Shown one piece after another: positions 32,416 to 41,632 of a stretch of DNA of 64,000 bases; position 1 is the stretch's first letter; each line of letters starts with the position of its first letter. The translations under genes were made by a program, and so were the position numbers. Source of the DNA: Dysgonomonas sp. 520 (lineage in GTDB: Bacteria > Bacteroidota > Bacteroidia > Bacteroidales > Dysgonomonadaceae); assembly GCF_010501095.1 (NCBI RefSeq), contig NZ_QVMP01000001.1, positions 236,475-300,474 on the forward strand, written 5' to 3'. Under the pieces are notes generated by a model that was not told where the DNA came from, did no database searches, and worked only from the letters and a program-made list of their open reading frames with translations.

Positions 32416-33684
32416 ATGGTGGCGAAAATCTCTCACGGAAGCAATCTGTACGGCGCACTTTCCTACAATCAGGAGAAAGTGGACGAGGGTTTGGGTAAGG
32501 TTTTGGCGACTAATTTAGTAATCGAACCTACCGATGGAGCGTTCAATGCCTCTGCCTGTATGCAGGATTTTGAGCGGTTTATGCCTTCGCATATCACCAC
32601 CAAGAAACCTGTTATCCATGTTTCGCTGAACCCGCACCCGGACGATAAGCTGACCGATGAACAGCTTACCGAGATCGGACAAAAGTATATGGAGCGGTTG
32701 GGATATGGCTCACAGCCTTACATGATTTTCAAACATGAGGATATAGACCGCCAGCACATTCACATCGTTTCGACCCGTGTCCGTCCTGATGGCTCACTTG
32801 TTCCTGACAGCTTCGAGAAAGACCGCAGTAACAAAATCCGGCGGGAGTTGGAAAAGGAATATAACCTGATTCCCGCCAACGGTCAGAAGCAGGGCGAGGC
32901 GTGGCGGCTTGCTCCGGTAGACGTTAGCCAGGGGAACTTAAAAAAACAGGTGGCCAACGTTATCAAACCGCTTTCCGGAATGTACCGTTTCCAGACGCTC
33001 GGCGAATATCGCGCCCTGCTTTCCTTATATAATGTAGGCGTGGAAGAAATCAAAGGGGAAAACAAGGGCAAGCCTTACCGGGGATTGGTTTATTCGGCAT
33101 TGGACGGCGAGGGCAACCGTATCGGTAAACCTTTGAAATCTTCCCTGTTCGGTAAAGCTCTCGGTATCGAAACATTGGAAAAGCAGTTTGGCGTATCGAA
33201 AGAAACAATCAAAGCGGACGGTGTTACAGCCCGTACCCGCACAGTGGTTTCCGAAACCTTGAACAGTATCCGCACCGAAAGCGAGTTCCGGGCGGCATTA
33301 CAGAAGAAGGGCATTGACTTGGTACTTCGCCGCAATGATGAAGGGCGTATTTTCGGGGCTACGTTTATCGACCACAACGAACGGGCGGTATTAAACGGTT
33401 CGCGTCTGGGTAAGGAGTTTTCAGCGAATGTCCTTAACGAACGGTTTGCAGATGATTCGCCCCGCGAGGATCTGCAAACCTGGCAGCCGAAGCAGTCCGA
33501 TAATCTGCGACAGGCTGATAAACCCGCCACCGACAAACAACCGCAATTCTCTCAATCAACGATTGATGATGCAGCGGGCAGTTTGCTATCTATCCTTACT
33601 CCCGAAGCCGGAGGACAGGATAATACCCAGCCGACCATTAAGCGCAAAAAGAAGAAAAAGCGCAGGTATGGCAGGCAGCTATAA
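32416..33684 (+). CDS. mobB: Relaxase MobB (MOB-P type)
   Basis: The 422 aa relaxase has the metal-binding histidine motif HEDIDRQHIHIVSTRV (about residues 113-128) and the upstream strand VIHVSLNPHPDDKL typical of the relaxase/mobilisation nuclease family. The N-terminal tyrosine for nicking is likely in GALSYNQEKV. The C-terminal third is less conserved and ends in a very basic tail (KRKKKKKRRYGRQL). It should nick oriT and lead the strand out. It is 3 bp from mobA. Confidence 0.9.
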   Translation: MVAKISHGSNLYGALSYNQEKVDEGLGKVLATNLVIEPTDGAFNASACMQDFERFMPSHITTKKPVIHVSLNPHPDDKLTDEQLTEIGQKYMERLGYGSQPYMIFKHEDIDRQHIHIVSTRVRPDGSLVPDSFEKDRSNKIRRELEKEYNLIPANGQKQGEAWRLAPVDVSQGNLKKQVANVIKPLSGMYRFQTLGEYRALLSLYNVGVEEIKGENKGKPYRGLVYSALDGEGNRIGKPLKSSLFGKALGIETLEKQFGVSKETIKADGVTARTRTVVSETLNSIRTESEFRAALQKKGIDLVLRRNDEGRIFGATFIDHNERAVLNGSRLGKEFSANVLNERFADDSPREDLQTWQPKQSDNLRQADKPATDKQPQFSQSTIDDAAGSLLSILTPEAGGQDNTQPTIKRKKKKKRRYGRQL

Positions 33685-33718
33685 GATTTGAAATAATAAC
33701 AATTTAATTTTTACGATT

Positions 33719-35728
33719 ATGCAAAATGAAGATGATTTGAGGGGCTTGGCTAAGGTGATGGACTTTATGCGTGCGCTCTCTATATTATTCGTAGTGATAA
33801 ATGTGTATTGGTTCTGCTATGAGGCAATGCACGAGTGGGGAATCAATATCGGGGTGGTCGATAAAATCTTGATGAATTTTAACCGTACCGCCGGATTATT
33901 TACCTCAATCCTGTGGACGAAAATCTTTGCCGTAGTGTTTCTTGCTTTGTCCTGTCTGGGAACAAAGGGCGTGAAAGAGGAAAAGATTACATGGACGAAA
34001 ATCTATGTATGCCTCGGCATTGGTTTTGTCCTGTTCTTTTTGAACTGGTGGTTATTGTCATTGCCGTTACCTAAAGTAGCCAATGCCGGATTATATATTT
34101 TCACCATTTCGATAGGCTACATATTACTCCTGATGGCGGGTACATGGATAAGCCGCTTACTCAAAAACAATATGTTCGATGATGTTTTCAATACGGAAAA
34201 CGAATCGTTCATGCAGGAAACAAAGTTGATGGTAAACGATTATTCGGTAAATCTGCCTACGAAATTCTGGTATAAAAAGAAGCAGTGGAAAGGGTGGATA
34301 AACGTTGTAAATCCATTCCGGGCAGCGATTGTGTTGGGTACTCCGGGTTCGGGTAAATCATACGCCGTTGTAAACCAGTTTATCAAACAGCAGATTGAGA
34401 AAGGCTATACAGGCTATATTTACGACTTCAAATTTCCCGACCTCTCTACCATTGCTTATAACCACCTGTTAAACAACCGGGAAGGTTACGAGAAAGCACC
34501 GACATTCTATGTAATTAATTTCGATGATCCGAGCCGTTCGCACCGTTGCAATCCGATTAATCCTTCGTTTATGGATGATATTTCGGATGCCTACGAATCG
34601 GCATATACGATAATGCTGAATTTGAACCGGACGTGGGTACAGAAGCAGGGTGACTTCTTCGTCGAATCCCCGATTATTCTTTTCGCCGCTATTATCTGGT
34701 ATTTGCGGATTTATGAGGATGGGAAGTATTGTACTTTTCCCCATGCTATCGAGTTTTTGAACAAAAGTTATGAAGATATTTTTCCGATTCTAACCTCTTA
34801 TCCCGACCTCGAAAACTACCTTTCTCCCTTTATGGATGCGTGGAAATCTGGGGCTGCCGACCAGCTTCAAGGACAGATTGCGAGTGCGAAAATACCGCTC
34901 TCCCGCATGATTAGTCCACAATTATATTGGGTAATGTCGGGCGATGAATTTACGCTGGATATTAATAATCCGGACGACCCTAAAATGTTGGTCGTGGGGA
35001 ACAATCCCGACCGCCAGAATATATACGGTGCGGCTCTCGGATTGTATAATTCCCGTATTGTGAAGTTGATTAATAAAAAGGGGCAACTCAAATCTTCGGT
35101 TATCATTGATGAGTTGCCGACTATTTATTTCAAAGGGTTGGATAACCTGATAGCCACCGCACGGAGCAACAAGGTTGCTGTATTGTTGGGCTTTCAGGAC
35201 TTTTCGCAGCTAAAGCGCGACTACGGAGATAAAGAAGCTGCCGTAGTAATGAACACCGTAGGTAACATCTTTTCCGGGCAAGTGGTCGGCGATACTGCAA
35301 AAACGCTTTCCGACCGTTTTGGGAAAGTATTACAGAAACGCCAGTCCATGACGATAAACCGAAACGATAAATCAACTTCCATTTCTACCCAAATGGATAG
35401 TTTGATACCTCCGTCTAAAATCTCCAATCTCACACAGGGTATGTTTGTGGGTGCGGTAGCGGACAACTTCGATGAACGGATAGAACAGAAGATTTTCCAT
35501 TGTGAAATCGTTGTCGATAACGAGCGTGTTTCCGCTGAAACGAAAGCGTACCGTAAAATACCCGTTATTACCAACTTTGTAGATGAAAACGGCGTGGATC
35601 GCATGAAGGAAATGATTAAGGAGAATTACGACCGTATCAAAGCGGAAGCCAAACAGATTGTGGCGGATGAGTTGGAGCGGATTCGCAATGATGAGAACTT
35701 GCGGCATTTGTTGCCGAAAGAGGAGTAG
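33719..35728 (+). CDS. mobC: Type IV coupling protein MobC (VirD4/TraG-like)
   Basis: The 669 aa protein has four predicted N-terminal membrane helices (residues 15-150), then an ATPase domain with Walker A GTPGSGKSYAV (about residue 210) and Walker B-like SSVIIDELPTIYF. It brings the relaxase-DNA complex to the secretion channel. It lies 34 bp after mobB. A perfect hairpin follows the stop, ending the mob operon. Confidence 0.92.
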   Translation: MQNEDDLRGLAKVMDFMRALSILFVVINVYWFCYEAMHEWGINIGVVDKILMNFNRTAGLFTSILWTKIFAVVFLALSCLGTKGVKEEKITWTKIYVCLGIGFVLFFLNWWLLSLPLPKVANAGLYIFTISIGYILLLMAGTWISRLLKNNMFDDVFNTENESFMQETKLMVNDYSVNLPTKFWYKKKQWKGWINVVNPFRAAIVLGTPGSGKSYAVVNQFIKQQIEKGYTGYIYDFKFPDLSTIAYNHLLNNREGYEKAPTFYVINFDDPSRSHRCNPINPSFMDDISDAYESAYTIMLNLNRTWVQKQGDFFVESPIILFAAIIWYLRIYEDGKYCTFPHAIEFLNKSYEDIFPILTSYPDLENYLSPFMDAWKSGAADQLQGQIASAKIPLSRMISPQLYWVMSGDEFTLDINNPDDPKMLVVGNNPDRQNIYGAALGLYNSRIVKLINKKGQLKSSVIIDELPTIYFKGLDNLIATARSNKVAVLLGFQDFSQLKRDYGDKEAAVVMNTVGNIFSGQVVGDTAKTLSDRFGKVLQKRQSMTINRNDKSTSISTQMDSLIPPSKISNLTQGMFVGAVADNFDERIEQKIFHCEIVVDNERVSAETKAYRKIPVITNFVDENGVDRMKEMIKENYDRIKAEAKQIVADELERIRNDENLRHLLPKEE

Positions 35729-35741
35729 AGACAGTTAGTAG

Positions 35742-35770
35742 GAGTCACTCAAAATTTGGGTGACTCTTAT
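35742..35770. terminator. Terminator between mobC and the convergent cargo gene
   Basis: GAGTCAC pairs with GTGACTC over an 11-base loop, followed by TTATTTT. The hairpin starts 13 bp after the mobC stop and touches the end of the gene on the minus strand. Confidence 0.75.
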
Positions 35771-37023
35771 TTTCTAATCCTTTCAAATTCATCTTTTATT
35801 GGCTGAAGAAAATTCGTAATTGTACTTTCTTGGAACTGGCTTTTTAATATAGACATAACATATCCCACATCATCAATTTTTTCACTATCAAAACAATAAG
35901 ATTGGAAATGCAAATTGCTGTCTAACATATAAAAGCAAAGTAATTCGGATGTTCTATATTTTGCTCTATCATTAGAGTTCATTTTTAGAATTTCCCTATA
36001 ATCATTACTTTCATTGGCGTATTTTAGCATTTCGGTTACATAAAAAATAGACTTGATTTTATCTGATTCAATTCTCTTTGCAATATCATTTATAGTCCTA
36101 TACATTGTCGTTTTTATGGAAGCATGAAATGATTTCAACGCAAAAGTTTCATCCTCATACACAATCATAAAAGTTGGCATTAATGTTTTCTGCATAGAAA
36201 ATACGACTATATGCATCGTGATAAAATCGTCAAATGCATTCCTTTTTTCATTACTGTCTTTACTGAGGAAGTTACAAAACCCAGACAAAGGCATCCTTAT
36301 AGAAAGGTCAGGCATCATAACTTCCATCCTTGATCCTTTTTCAAAATGATCCTTTTGAGGATAATAAGCAAAGTCTTCGATGAATAACATATTCTTGGGA
36401 ACCTGATAAAAGTTCATCTTATCTATTTTCTGTTCTAACTGATCGCATAATCTACATTCTTCGTTTATTGCTTCTCTCATACTTGATATAAACATTTTCA
36501 TGTTACTTATGCCTAAGATCAAATCATCATATAATTCTTTGTTCTGACCTTTTTCGTAGAACGAAAATTCCACAGAGAAAAAAACTTCTACTGGATTAAT
36601 GTCAATAAAAAGACTTCTCAGAGAGTCAATGATGGTTGAATATTCCACATCATTTTCAATAGTGAAAACATATTCAGGTAGAGCAATTGATGTTTGAGGA
36701 GAGTATAAAGTTATAGTTATCCTTTTTTCTAAATTGAAAGGATGCTGTTTCAGAACTTCATTTCTTTTTTCTACAAACCATTTACAGGTTTCATTCAAAA
36801 GATACTTCGCCCTATTCTCCTCATATATACTCTCATATTCAGTATGGGCTAATGATTTTTGCAAAACAAAAGTTATGTTTCTGTATTCTGAAAAGAAATT
36901 ATCCAAACAGGATATATTGTCAAAAAAGTTGTTCCCTTTTTGAAATTGCTCCAAACTGTTTAGAGCACTATATAACTTATGCATTGCAGGATATAGTAAT
37001 CCATTAGCTGTTGTCTGACTCAT
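35767..37023 (-). CDS. Unrecognised cargo protein with HEPN-like N-terminal motif, 418 aa
   Basis: I do not recognise a family. The first 100 residues are helical: LYSALNSLEQFQKG, LDNFFSEYRNITFVLQKSL, then KWFVEKRNEVLKQHP. The last stretch has the Rx6H form with Asn after Arg (R-N-E-V-L-K-Q-H), as in HEPN nucleases, and the helix order also suits a HEPN fold. The remaining 300 residues show no motif. There is no signal peptide or membrane segment. The gene is much more AT-rich than its neighbours and points against both, so it is likely a late insertion between the mob and topoisomerase operons. Defence or toxin function is inference. Confidence 0.5.
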   Translation of the reverse strand: MSQTTANGLLYPAMHKLYSALNSLEQFQKGNNFFDNISCLDNFFSEYRNITFVLQKSLAHTEYESIYEENRAKYLLNETCKWFVEKRNEVLKQHPFNLEKRITITLYSPQTSIALPEYVFTIENDVEYSTIIDSLRSLFIDINPVEVFFSVEFSFYEKGQNKELYDDLILGISNMKMFISSMREAINEECRLCDQLEQKIDKMNFYQVPKNMLFIEDFAYYPQKDHFEKGSRMEVMMPDLSIRMPLSGFCNFLSKDSNEKRNAFDDFITMHIVVFSMQKTLMPTFMIVYEDETFALKSFHASIKTTMYRTINDIAKRIESDKIKSIFYVTEMLKYANESNDYREILKMNSNDRAKYRTSELLCFYMLDSNLHFQSYCFDSEKIDDVGYVMSILKSQFQESTITNFLQPIKDEFERIRK

Positions 37024-37170
37024 AATTCCTTATTTACAAATAATCACAAAGATAGGCTATTTCTCTGTTACAGGTATAAAATAACATATCATATTATTCT
37101 TTCTCAGTTCTCATCAATTTATACATAGATTGCAAAATCGGAAGGCAAAAACGCCCCGATTTTCAAAACA

Positions 37171-37202
37171 TCCATAGACAACCCCGGACACAAGCATCCA
37201 CC
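37171..37202 (-). repeat. Dispersed motif, copy 4
   Basis: On the minus strand it reads GGTGGATGCTTGTGTCCGGG and then GTTGTCTATGGA. It keeps the GGTGG, GCTT, TGTCC and TTGTCTAT blocks of the other copies. It lies upstream of the DUF3945 gene promoter, in the opposite direction to copies 1 and 2. Confidence 0.5.
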
Positions 37203-37238
37203 GTCTTAAATCCTTGCTCTCAATCCATTACTTAGGTT

Positions 37239-37246
37239 TACTTTCG
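37239..37246 (+). promoter_or_regulatory. Probable -7 element before the DUF3945/topB operon
   Basis: TACTTTCG is close to TAnnTTTG and lies 41 bp before the start codon at 37287. A TTG lies about 22 bp further upstream. The call is moderate because one base differs from consensus. Confidence 0.4.
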
Positions 37247-37286
37247 TTCTGCATTACTATTAATGCAGAATAAATACATATTTATT

Positions 37287-38852
37287 ATGGACGAAAAAAA
37301 AGTAAAAAATGAAGAGCCTAAAGTCTTTCTGACACAGGGCGAAGATGGCAAACTAAAAGTCATCGCAGGAGAACAGGACGGCAAGCTAAAAACAGTCGAT
37401 CCCAAGAAAGAGAACGCCGACCAGTTTATGAAGATTGACACCAACGGCAATGCGTTGGAGAATTTCTTCAAGAAGTTTTCGGCGCAGTTCAGCCACCCAT
37501 CGCACACGGGTGTGTATGCAGTTGCCGCATCGGCGGTGGATAAGGTCGCGGCTTTCTTCGACAAACTTATCCGTATCGACCACAAAGACAAGGCACTCGA
37601 CCCGTACCGCGTCAAATTTGACGGTAAGATACGCATAGAGGTAGAGTTTACAGGCAAGTACCAACCTTTAGACCTGAATAAACTCAACTGGAAAGAGGTT
37701 GAAAAGTTAGGCGTTTCCGGTGAGAGCTTGCAAGATGCCCTCAAAGCAATGGTTTATGGTCATAAGTCGCCCGGTCTGGTCGATATTAAGCCAGCCGTTG
37801 ACGGACAGGAATTTCCCATGCAAGCCCGCTTATCGTTGGAACAGCAGCCGGACGGCAGTATCAAAATCGCTACCCATCCCAAACAGGAGCAGCCCGATTT
37901 TGAAAAACCGTTTATGGGAGTTGTCTTTACCGAGCAGGATAAAGAGCAGTTCCAAAAGACAGGACACGGCGGGCGTGTGTTCGACCTCGAACCCGTAGCC
38001 GGAGGCGAAAAAGTTCCTTCGCTTATCTCCCTTGACAAACTTACCAACCGCTTTGAGGCTATGGCGTTGAAGGATATTTATATTCCGCAGACCTTGAAAA
38101 ACGCCCCGCTTTCCGATGAACAACAGCAAGGATTGAAAGAGGGTAAAGCCGTTTGGATTGAGGGCATGGATAAGAAAGTTAAACAAGGCGAACAACCCTC
38201 AAAGATTGACCGCTTCGTTCAGTACAACGCCGCCAGTAAAAACTTCGACTTTAAGTTCAGCGATGAACAACGCCAGCAGTTTAACCAGGAACGGCGAGCC
38301 AAACAGGGCAAGGGGCAGGCGGAAGGTCAGGAACAGAAAATGCCTAAAGCCCGCAAGCTCGGTGAGATTTGGGTTTACTCCAAACAGGGCGGCGTACAAC
38401 TATCCCGCGAGGATTTTGACAAGCTATGCAACAAAGAACCTGTCTTTGTCAAGGACATGGAATCACAGAAACCCAAACAACAGGCGGATGCTTCGGGAGC
38501 GCAAAAGGTGGAAGCTACCGACCAGAAAGGGCAGAAGTACAATGCGTGGGTATGGATTGACGAAAACAGAGGGAAAGTTCGCCATACCACGAAGCACCCC
38601 GATCAGGTACGGGCTATCGAAGCAAAACAGGCGGTACAGAATACACAGAACATTAAACCCGCTGCCGAGAGTAAAACACAGGTCGCCGTCAATAACGAAG
38701 GTAAGACCAACGAAGCGACCAAGCATTCTACCGAGCCGTTAAAGAAAGGTCAGTCGCAACCTACCGAAAAGCAAGCGGAGAAAAAAGAGCAGAAGCAGGA
38801 ACAGAAACAATCTCCTGCCGCTCCGAAGAAAGGGAAAGGGCGCAAGATGTAA
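37287..38852 (+). CDS. DUF3945-family protein
   Basis: I start at ATG 37287 (MDEKKVKNEEPKVFLTQGED), which gives the family N-terminus. The 521 aa protein has repeated Asp/Gly-containing strands and blocks such as LKDIYIPQTLKNAPLSDEQQQ and LSREDFDKLCNKEPVFVKDM, characteristic of DUF3945. The C-terminus is a long Gln/Lys/Glu-rich tail (KKEQKQEQKQSPAAPKKGKG). It is nearly always next to topoisomerase III in Bacteroidales conjugative elements. Function is unknown; a partner in DNA processing is likely. Confidence 0.8.
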   Translation: MDEKKVKNEEPKVFLTQGEDGKLKVIAGEQDGKLKTVDPKKENADQFMKIDTNGNALENFFKKFSAQFSHPSHTGVYAVAASAVDKVAAFFDKLIRIDHKDKALDPYRVKFDGKIRIEVEFTGKYQPLDLNKLNWKEVEKLGVSGESLQDALKAMVYGHKSPGLVDIKPAVDGQEFPMQARLSLEQQPDGSIKIATHPKQEQPDFEKPFMGVVFTEQDKEQFQKTGHGGRVFDLEPVAGGEKVPSLISLDKLTNRFEAMALKDIYIPQTLKNAPLSDEQQQGLKEGKAVWIEGMDKKVKQGEQPSKIDRFVQYNAASKNFDFKFSDEQRQQFNQERRAKQGKGQAEGQEQKMPKARKLGEIWVYSKQGGVQLSREDFDKLCNKEPVFVKDMESQKPKQQADASGAQKVEATDQKGQKYNAWVWIDENRGKVRHTTKHPDQVRAIEAKQAVQNTQNIKPAAESKTQVAVNNEGKTNEATKHSTEPLKKGQSQPTEKQAEKKEQKQEQKQSPAAPKKGKGRKM

Positions 38853-38864
38853 TCCATTATTCAA

Positions 38865-38884
38865 ACCACTAAAAAATCAATGTT
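38865..38884 (+). promoter_or_regulatory. Candidate small-RNA target directly before topB
   Basis: ACCACTAAAAAATCAATGTT ends three bases before the topB start codon. It differs at one position from the complement of the small RNA segment at 41121-41140. Pairing would block initiation of topB translation. Confidence 0.6.
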
Positions 38885-38887
38885 AAA

Positions 38888-40996
38888 ATGAAAATTATAA
38901 TTGCAGAAAAACCGTCTGTGGCTAAGAGTATAGCAGCCATAGTCGGCGCAAACAATAAAAAAGATGGCTATATAGAGGGTAACGGGTATGCCGTTACGTG
39001 GGCTTTCGGGCATTTGGTCGGGCTTGCCATGCCGGAGCATTACGGCATCGAGGGCTTTAAGCGTGAGAACCTGCCGATACTCCCGAAAGAATTTAAGCTA
39101 TTGCCCCGTCAGGTGAAAGAAGGCAAGGAGTATAAGAACGATCCCGGAGTAATGAAACAACTTAAAGTAATCAGGGAGTTGTTCAATCGTGGGGATGAAA
39201 TTATCGTGGCTACCGATGCCGGACGTGAAGGAGAACTCATATTCCGCTATATATTTGAATATATAGGCAGTTCTCTTCCGTTCCACCGTTTGTGGATAAA
39301 CTCACTTACCGACCGCGCCATCCGTGATGGTTTCCAAACCCTCCGTCCGGGAAGTGATTACGATAACCTGTATGCTTCAGCAAAAGCCCGCAGTACCGCC
39401 GATTGGCTTGTCGGTATTAACGCAAGTCAGGCACTTTCTATCTCCGCAGGGTATGGTGTCTGGTCGCTCGGCAGGGTACAGACACCGACACTGGCGATTA
39501 TTTGCAGCCGATACCTTGAAAACAAGGATTTCAAACCGCAAACCTATTTCCGCCTGAAACTCCATACGGCGAAAGATGCTGTGGCTTTTCCCGCCCTTTC
39601 GGTGGATAAATTCGTTACACGAACCATTGCCGAAGAAGTTACGGCACAGGTCAAAGCTGCCGGAGTGGTTAAGGTTACAGGTGTGGAGCGTAAGGAGGTC
39701 AAACAGGAGCTGCCGTTGCTCTATGACCTTACTACACTTCAAAAGGAAGCCAACAGCAAGCATGGTTTTTCGGCGGATAAGACCTTGACGATAGCACAGG
39801 CTTTATACGAAGCAAAAAAGATTTCGTACCCACGAACAGGTAGCCGATATATCTCCGAAGACGTACTGGAGGAAATACCGCACCTGATCGCTATGCTTCG
39901 TTCGCATCCTCTTTTTGGTGCGTATATTGACAGCAGATTCGATACAACGCTTAATACCCGTTCGGTGGACGACAGTAAAGTAACCGACCACCATGCGCTG
40001 ATTATTACGGAAGATCCGGCTTCGGGATTATCCAAAGATGAACAGCTTATCTACGATATGGTCGCCGGGCGTATGCTTGAAGCCTTCGGCGAACGTTGCA
40101 TCAAAGAGAACACCACCGTTTCGCTTGACGTGGGCGGCGTACACTTTTCCTGCAAAGGCAGCGTTACGCTCGTCCCCGGTTGGAGGTCAGTATTTAACTT
40201 TAAGGACGAGCCAAACGATGAGGACGATACGACAGTTCTGCCCGCCCTCATAGAAGGTGATAGTCTATCTGTCCGCGATTGCGAGATACAGGAGAAGCAA
40301 ACCAAGCCCCGCCCGCTTCACACAGAGAGTTCGTTGCTGGCGGCGATGGAGAGCGCTGGTAAAGAGGTAGAGAACGAGGAAGAGCGCGAAGCAATGAAGG
40401 ATTGCGGTATCGGAACACCCGCTACTCGTGCCGCCATTATTGAAACCCTGTTTTCCCGCGAGTATATCACCCGTGAAAAGAAATCCCTTGTCCCGACTAA
40501 CAAAGGGCTGGTGGTCTATCTGGCGGTAAAGGACAAGAAAATAGCGGACGTTGCTATGACCGGGCAATGGGAACAAGCCTTGAATAAGATAGCATCGGGC
40601 GATATGGAGGCATCGACATTCCATAAAGCAATAGAGGTTTACGCTTCACAAATAACATCCGAATTGTTGGATATGACATTTGAACGACAGGATAACCGCC
40701 AGTCATGCCCTTGTCCGAAATGCAAGAGCGGGAATGTGGTTATCTACAATAAACTCGCCAAATGCCAGAATGAAAGCTGCGGGCTTACCGTATGGCGTTC
40801 CATTGCTAAAAAGGAACTGACGGACGGGCAACTGACAGACCTTTTGATGAACGGCAAGACCGCCCTTATTAAAGGTTTTGTAAGCAGTAAGACCGGAAGC
40901 ACTTTCGAGGCTGCAATCAAGTTCGATGCGGAGTATAAAACAGTCTTTGAGTTCCCGCAGAATAAAGGAGGTAGCAAAAGACGACGTTCTAAGTAA
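38888..40996 (+). CDS. topB: DNA topoisomerase III (type IA)
   Basis: The 702 aa enzyme has a Toprim domain with MKIIIAEKPSVAKSIA and DAGREGELIFRYIFEY, and the catalytic Tyr in KISYPRTGSRYIS. A DNA-gate domain follows, then a C-terminal zinc finger (CPCPKCKSGN and CQNESCGLTVW). It can decatenate or relax single-stranded regions. In CTnDOT the equivalent gene (exc) belongs to the excision operon. It is 35 bp after the DUF3945 gene and 54 bp before the promoter of the small RNA. Confidence 0.92.
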   Translation: MKIIIAEKPSVAKSIAAIVGANNKKDGYIEGNGYAVTWAFGHLVGLAMPEHYGIEGFKRENLPILPKEFKLLPRQVKEGKEYKNDPGVMKQLKVIRELFNRGDEIIVATDAGREGELIFRYIFEYIGSSLPFHRLWINSLTDRAIRDGFQTLRPGSDYDNLYASAKARSTADWLVGINASQALSISAGYGVWSLGRVQTPTLAIICSRYLENKDFKPQTYFRLKLHTAKDAVAFPALSVDKFVTRTIAEEVTAQVKAAGVVKVTGVERKEVKQELPLLYDLTTLQKEANSKHGFSADKTLTIAQALYEAKKISYPRTGSRYISEDVLEEIPHLIAMLRSHPLFGAYIDSRFDTTLNTRSVDDSKVTDHHALIITEDPASGLSKDEQLIYDMVAGRMLEAFGERCIKENTTVSLDVGGVHFSCKGSVTLVPGWRSVFNFKDEPNDEDDTTVLPALIEGDSLSVRDCEIQEKQTKPRPLHTESSLLAAMESAGKEVENEEEREAMKDCGIGTPATRAAIIETLFSREYITREKKSLVPTNKGLVVYLAVKDKKIADVAMTGQWEQALNKIASGDMEASTFHKAIEVYASQITSELLDMTFERQDNRQSCPCPKCKSGNVVIYNKLAKCQNESCGLTVWRSIAKKELTDGQLTDLLMNGKTALIKGFVSSKTGSTFEAAIKFDAEYKTVFEFPQNKGGSKRRRSK

Positions 40997-41049
40997 AATC
41001 TTCATTATCTTTTCATAAGATACTCACGCTCGACAATGCTAAAATGAAT

Positions 41050-41080
41050 TTTGCACTGTTCTCGCTTAATCGTATCTTTG
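41050..41080 (+). promoter_or_regulatory. Promoter of the small RNA
   Basis: TTTG (-33, 41050-41053) and TATCTTTG (-7, 41073-41080) are separated by exactly 19 bp, a full match to the Bacteroides promoter consensus. There is no start codon with an open frame downstream before the terminator at 41142-41175. Confidence 0.8.
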
Positions 41081-41086
41081 CCACTG

Positions 41087-41175
41087 AAAGACTTTGTTTT
41101 ACGATTCGGAATAGTCGTTTAACATTGATCTTTTAGTGGTGGGCATCCGGGGCAAGGCTTCGGATGCCTTTTTTT
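41087..41175 (+). ncRNA. rteR: RteR-like small RNA, about 90 nt
   Basis: A consensus promoter is followed after about 90 bases by a perfect terminator (GGCATCCG with CGGATGCC, then seven T). The transcript contains AACATTGATCTTTTAGTGGT (41121-41140), complementary to leader sequences of mobA, topB, traN and traE in this element. In CTnDOT the about 90-nt RNA RteR, encoded next to the excision operon, lowers tra expression in trans. Place and size agree, so I read this as its counterpart. The exact start is inferred from the promoter, and homology to RteR has not been aligned. Confidence 0.75.
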
Positions 41176-41632
41176 CGTCCATATCAAAGCCTCGCATCTA
41201 TATATTAAGCGGCATTGTTTTCCCCTATATATCGGGATATTCCCAATCTTATGCTACCTACGGCTCTTTCTTTCGTCCAGTTGAAACGGCAGCATCTTTT
41301 ATCTTCCTTATCGGTTAAGACAGGAAACCACATCATTAAATAAGAACCATCATTCATAGGCGTAAGCATTAAAAATCCGGCTTCTTACATTTTCCACCTT
41401 AATACATACGGCAACTACCCCGGCAGGTTATTTTCTATCATGGCGCAAAGGTGTTTACGGAATCTTAACGGGCAGTAAAGTACAAGCCTTACAGGTTCAC
41501 GCGAAAAATCTCCACACTGTATAAGTTCAGGGTAGTATTTTATCCGTGAATACTTGACTGCCCTAATCCCTACACCGGAAATGCACCTGAATAAAAAATC
41601 AACCCGGCAGATGCCGATTAAAAATTAAGGTT
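41176..41632. other. Intergenic region after the small RNA
   Basis: There is no convincing gene. An open frame through 41136-41318 crosses the terminator and has no start signal. I see no long repeat. The last 100 bases before 41633 are likely the ardA leader. Confidence 0.45.

Noticed and set aside
41136..41318. 60-codon plus-strand frame
   Set aside because: It begins inside the small RNA and crosses its terminator; no start signal.
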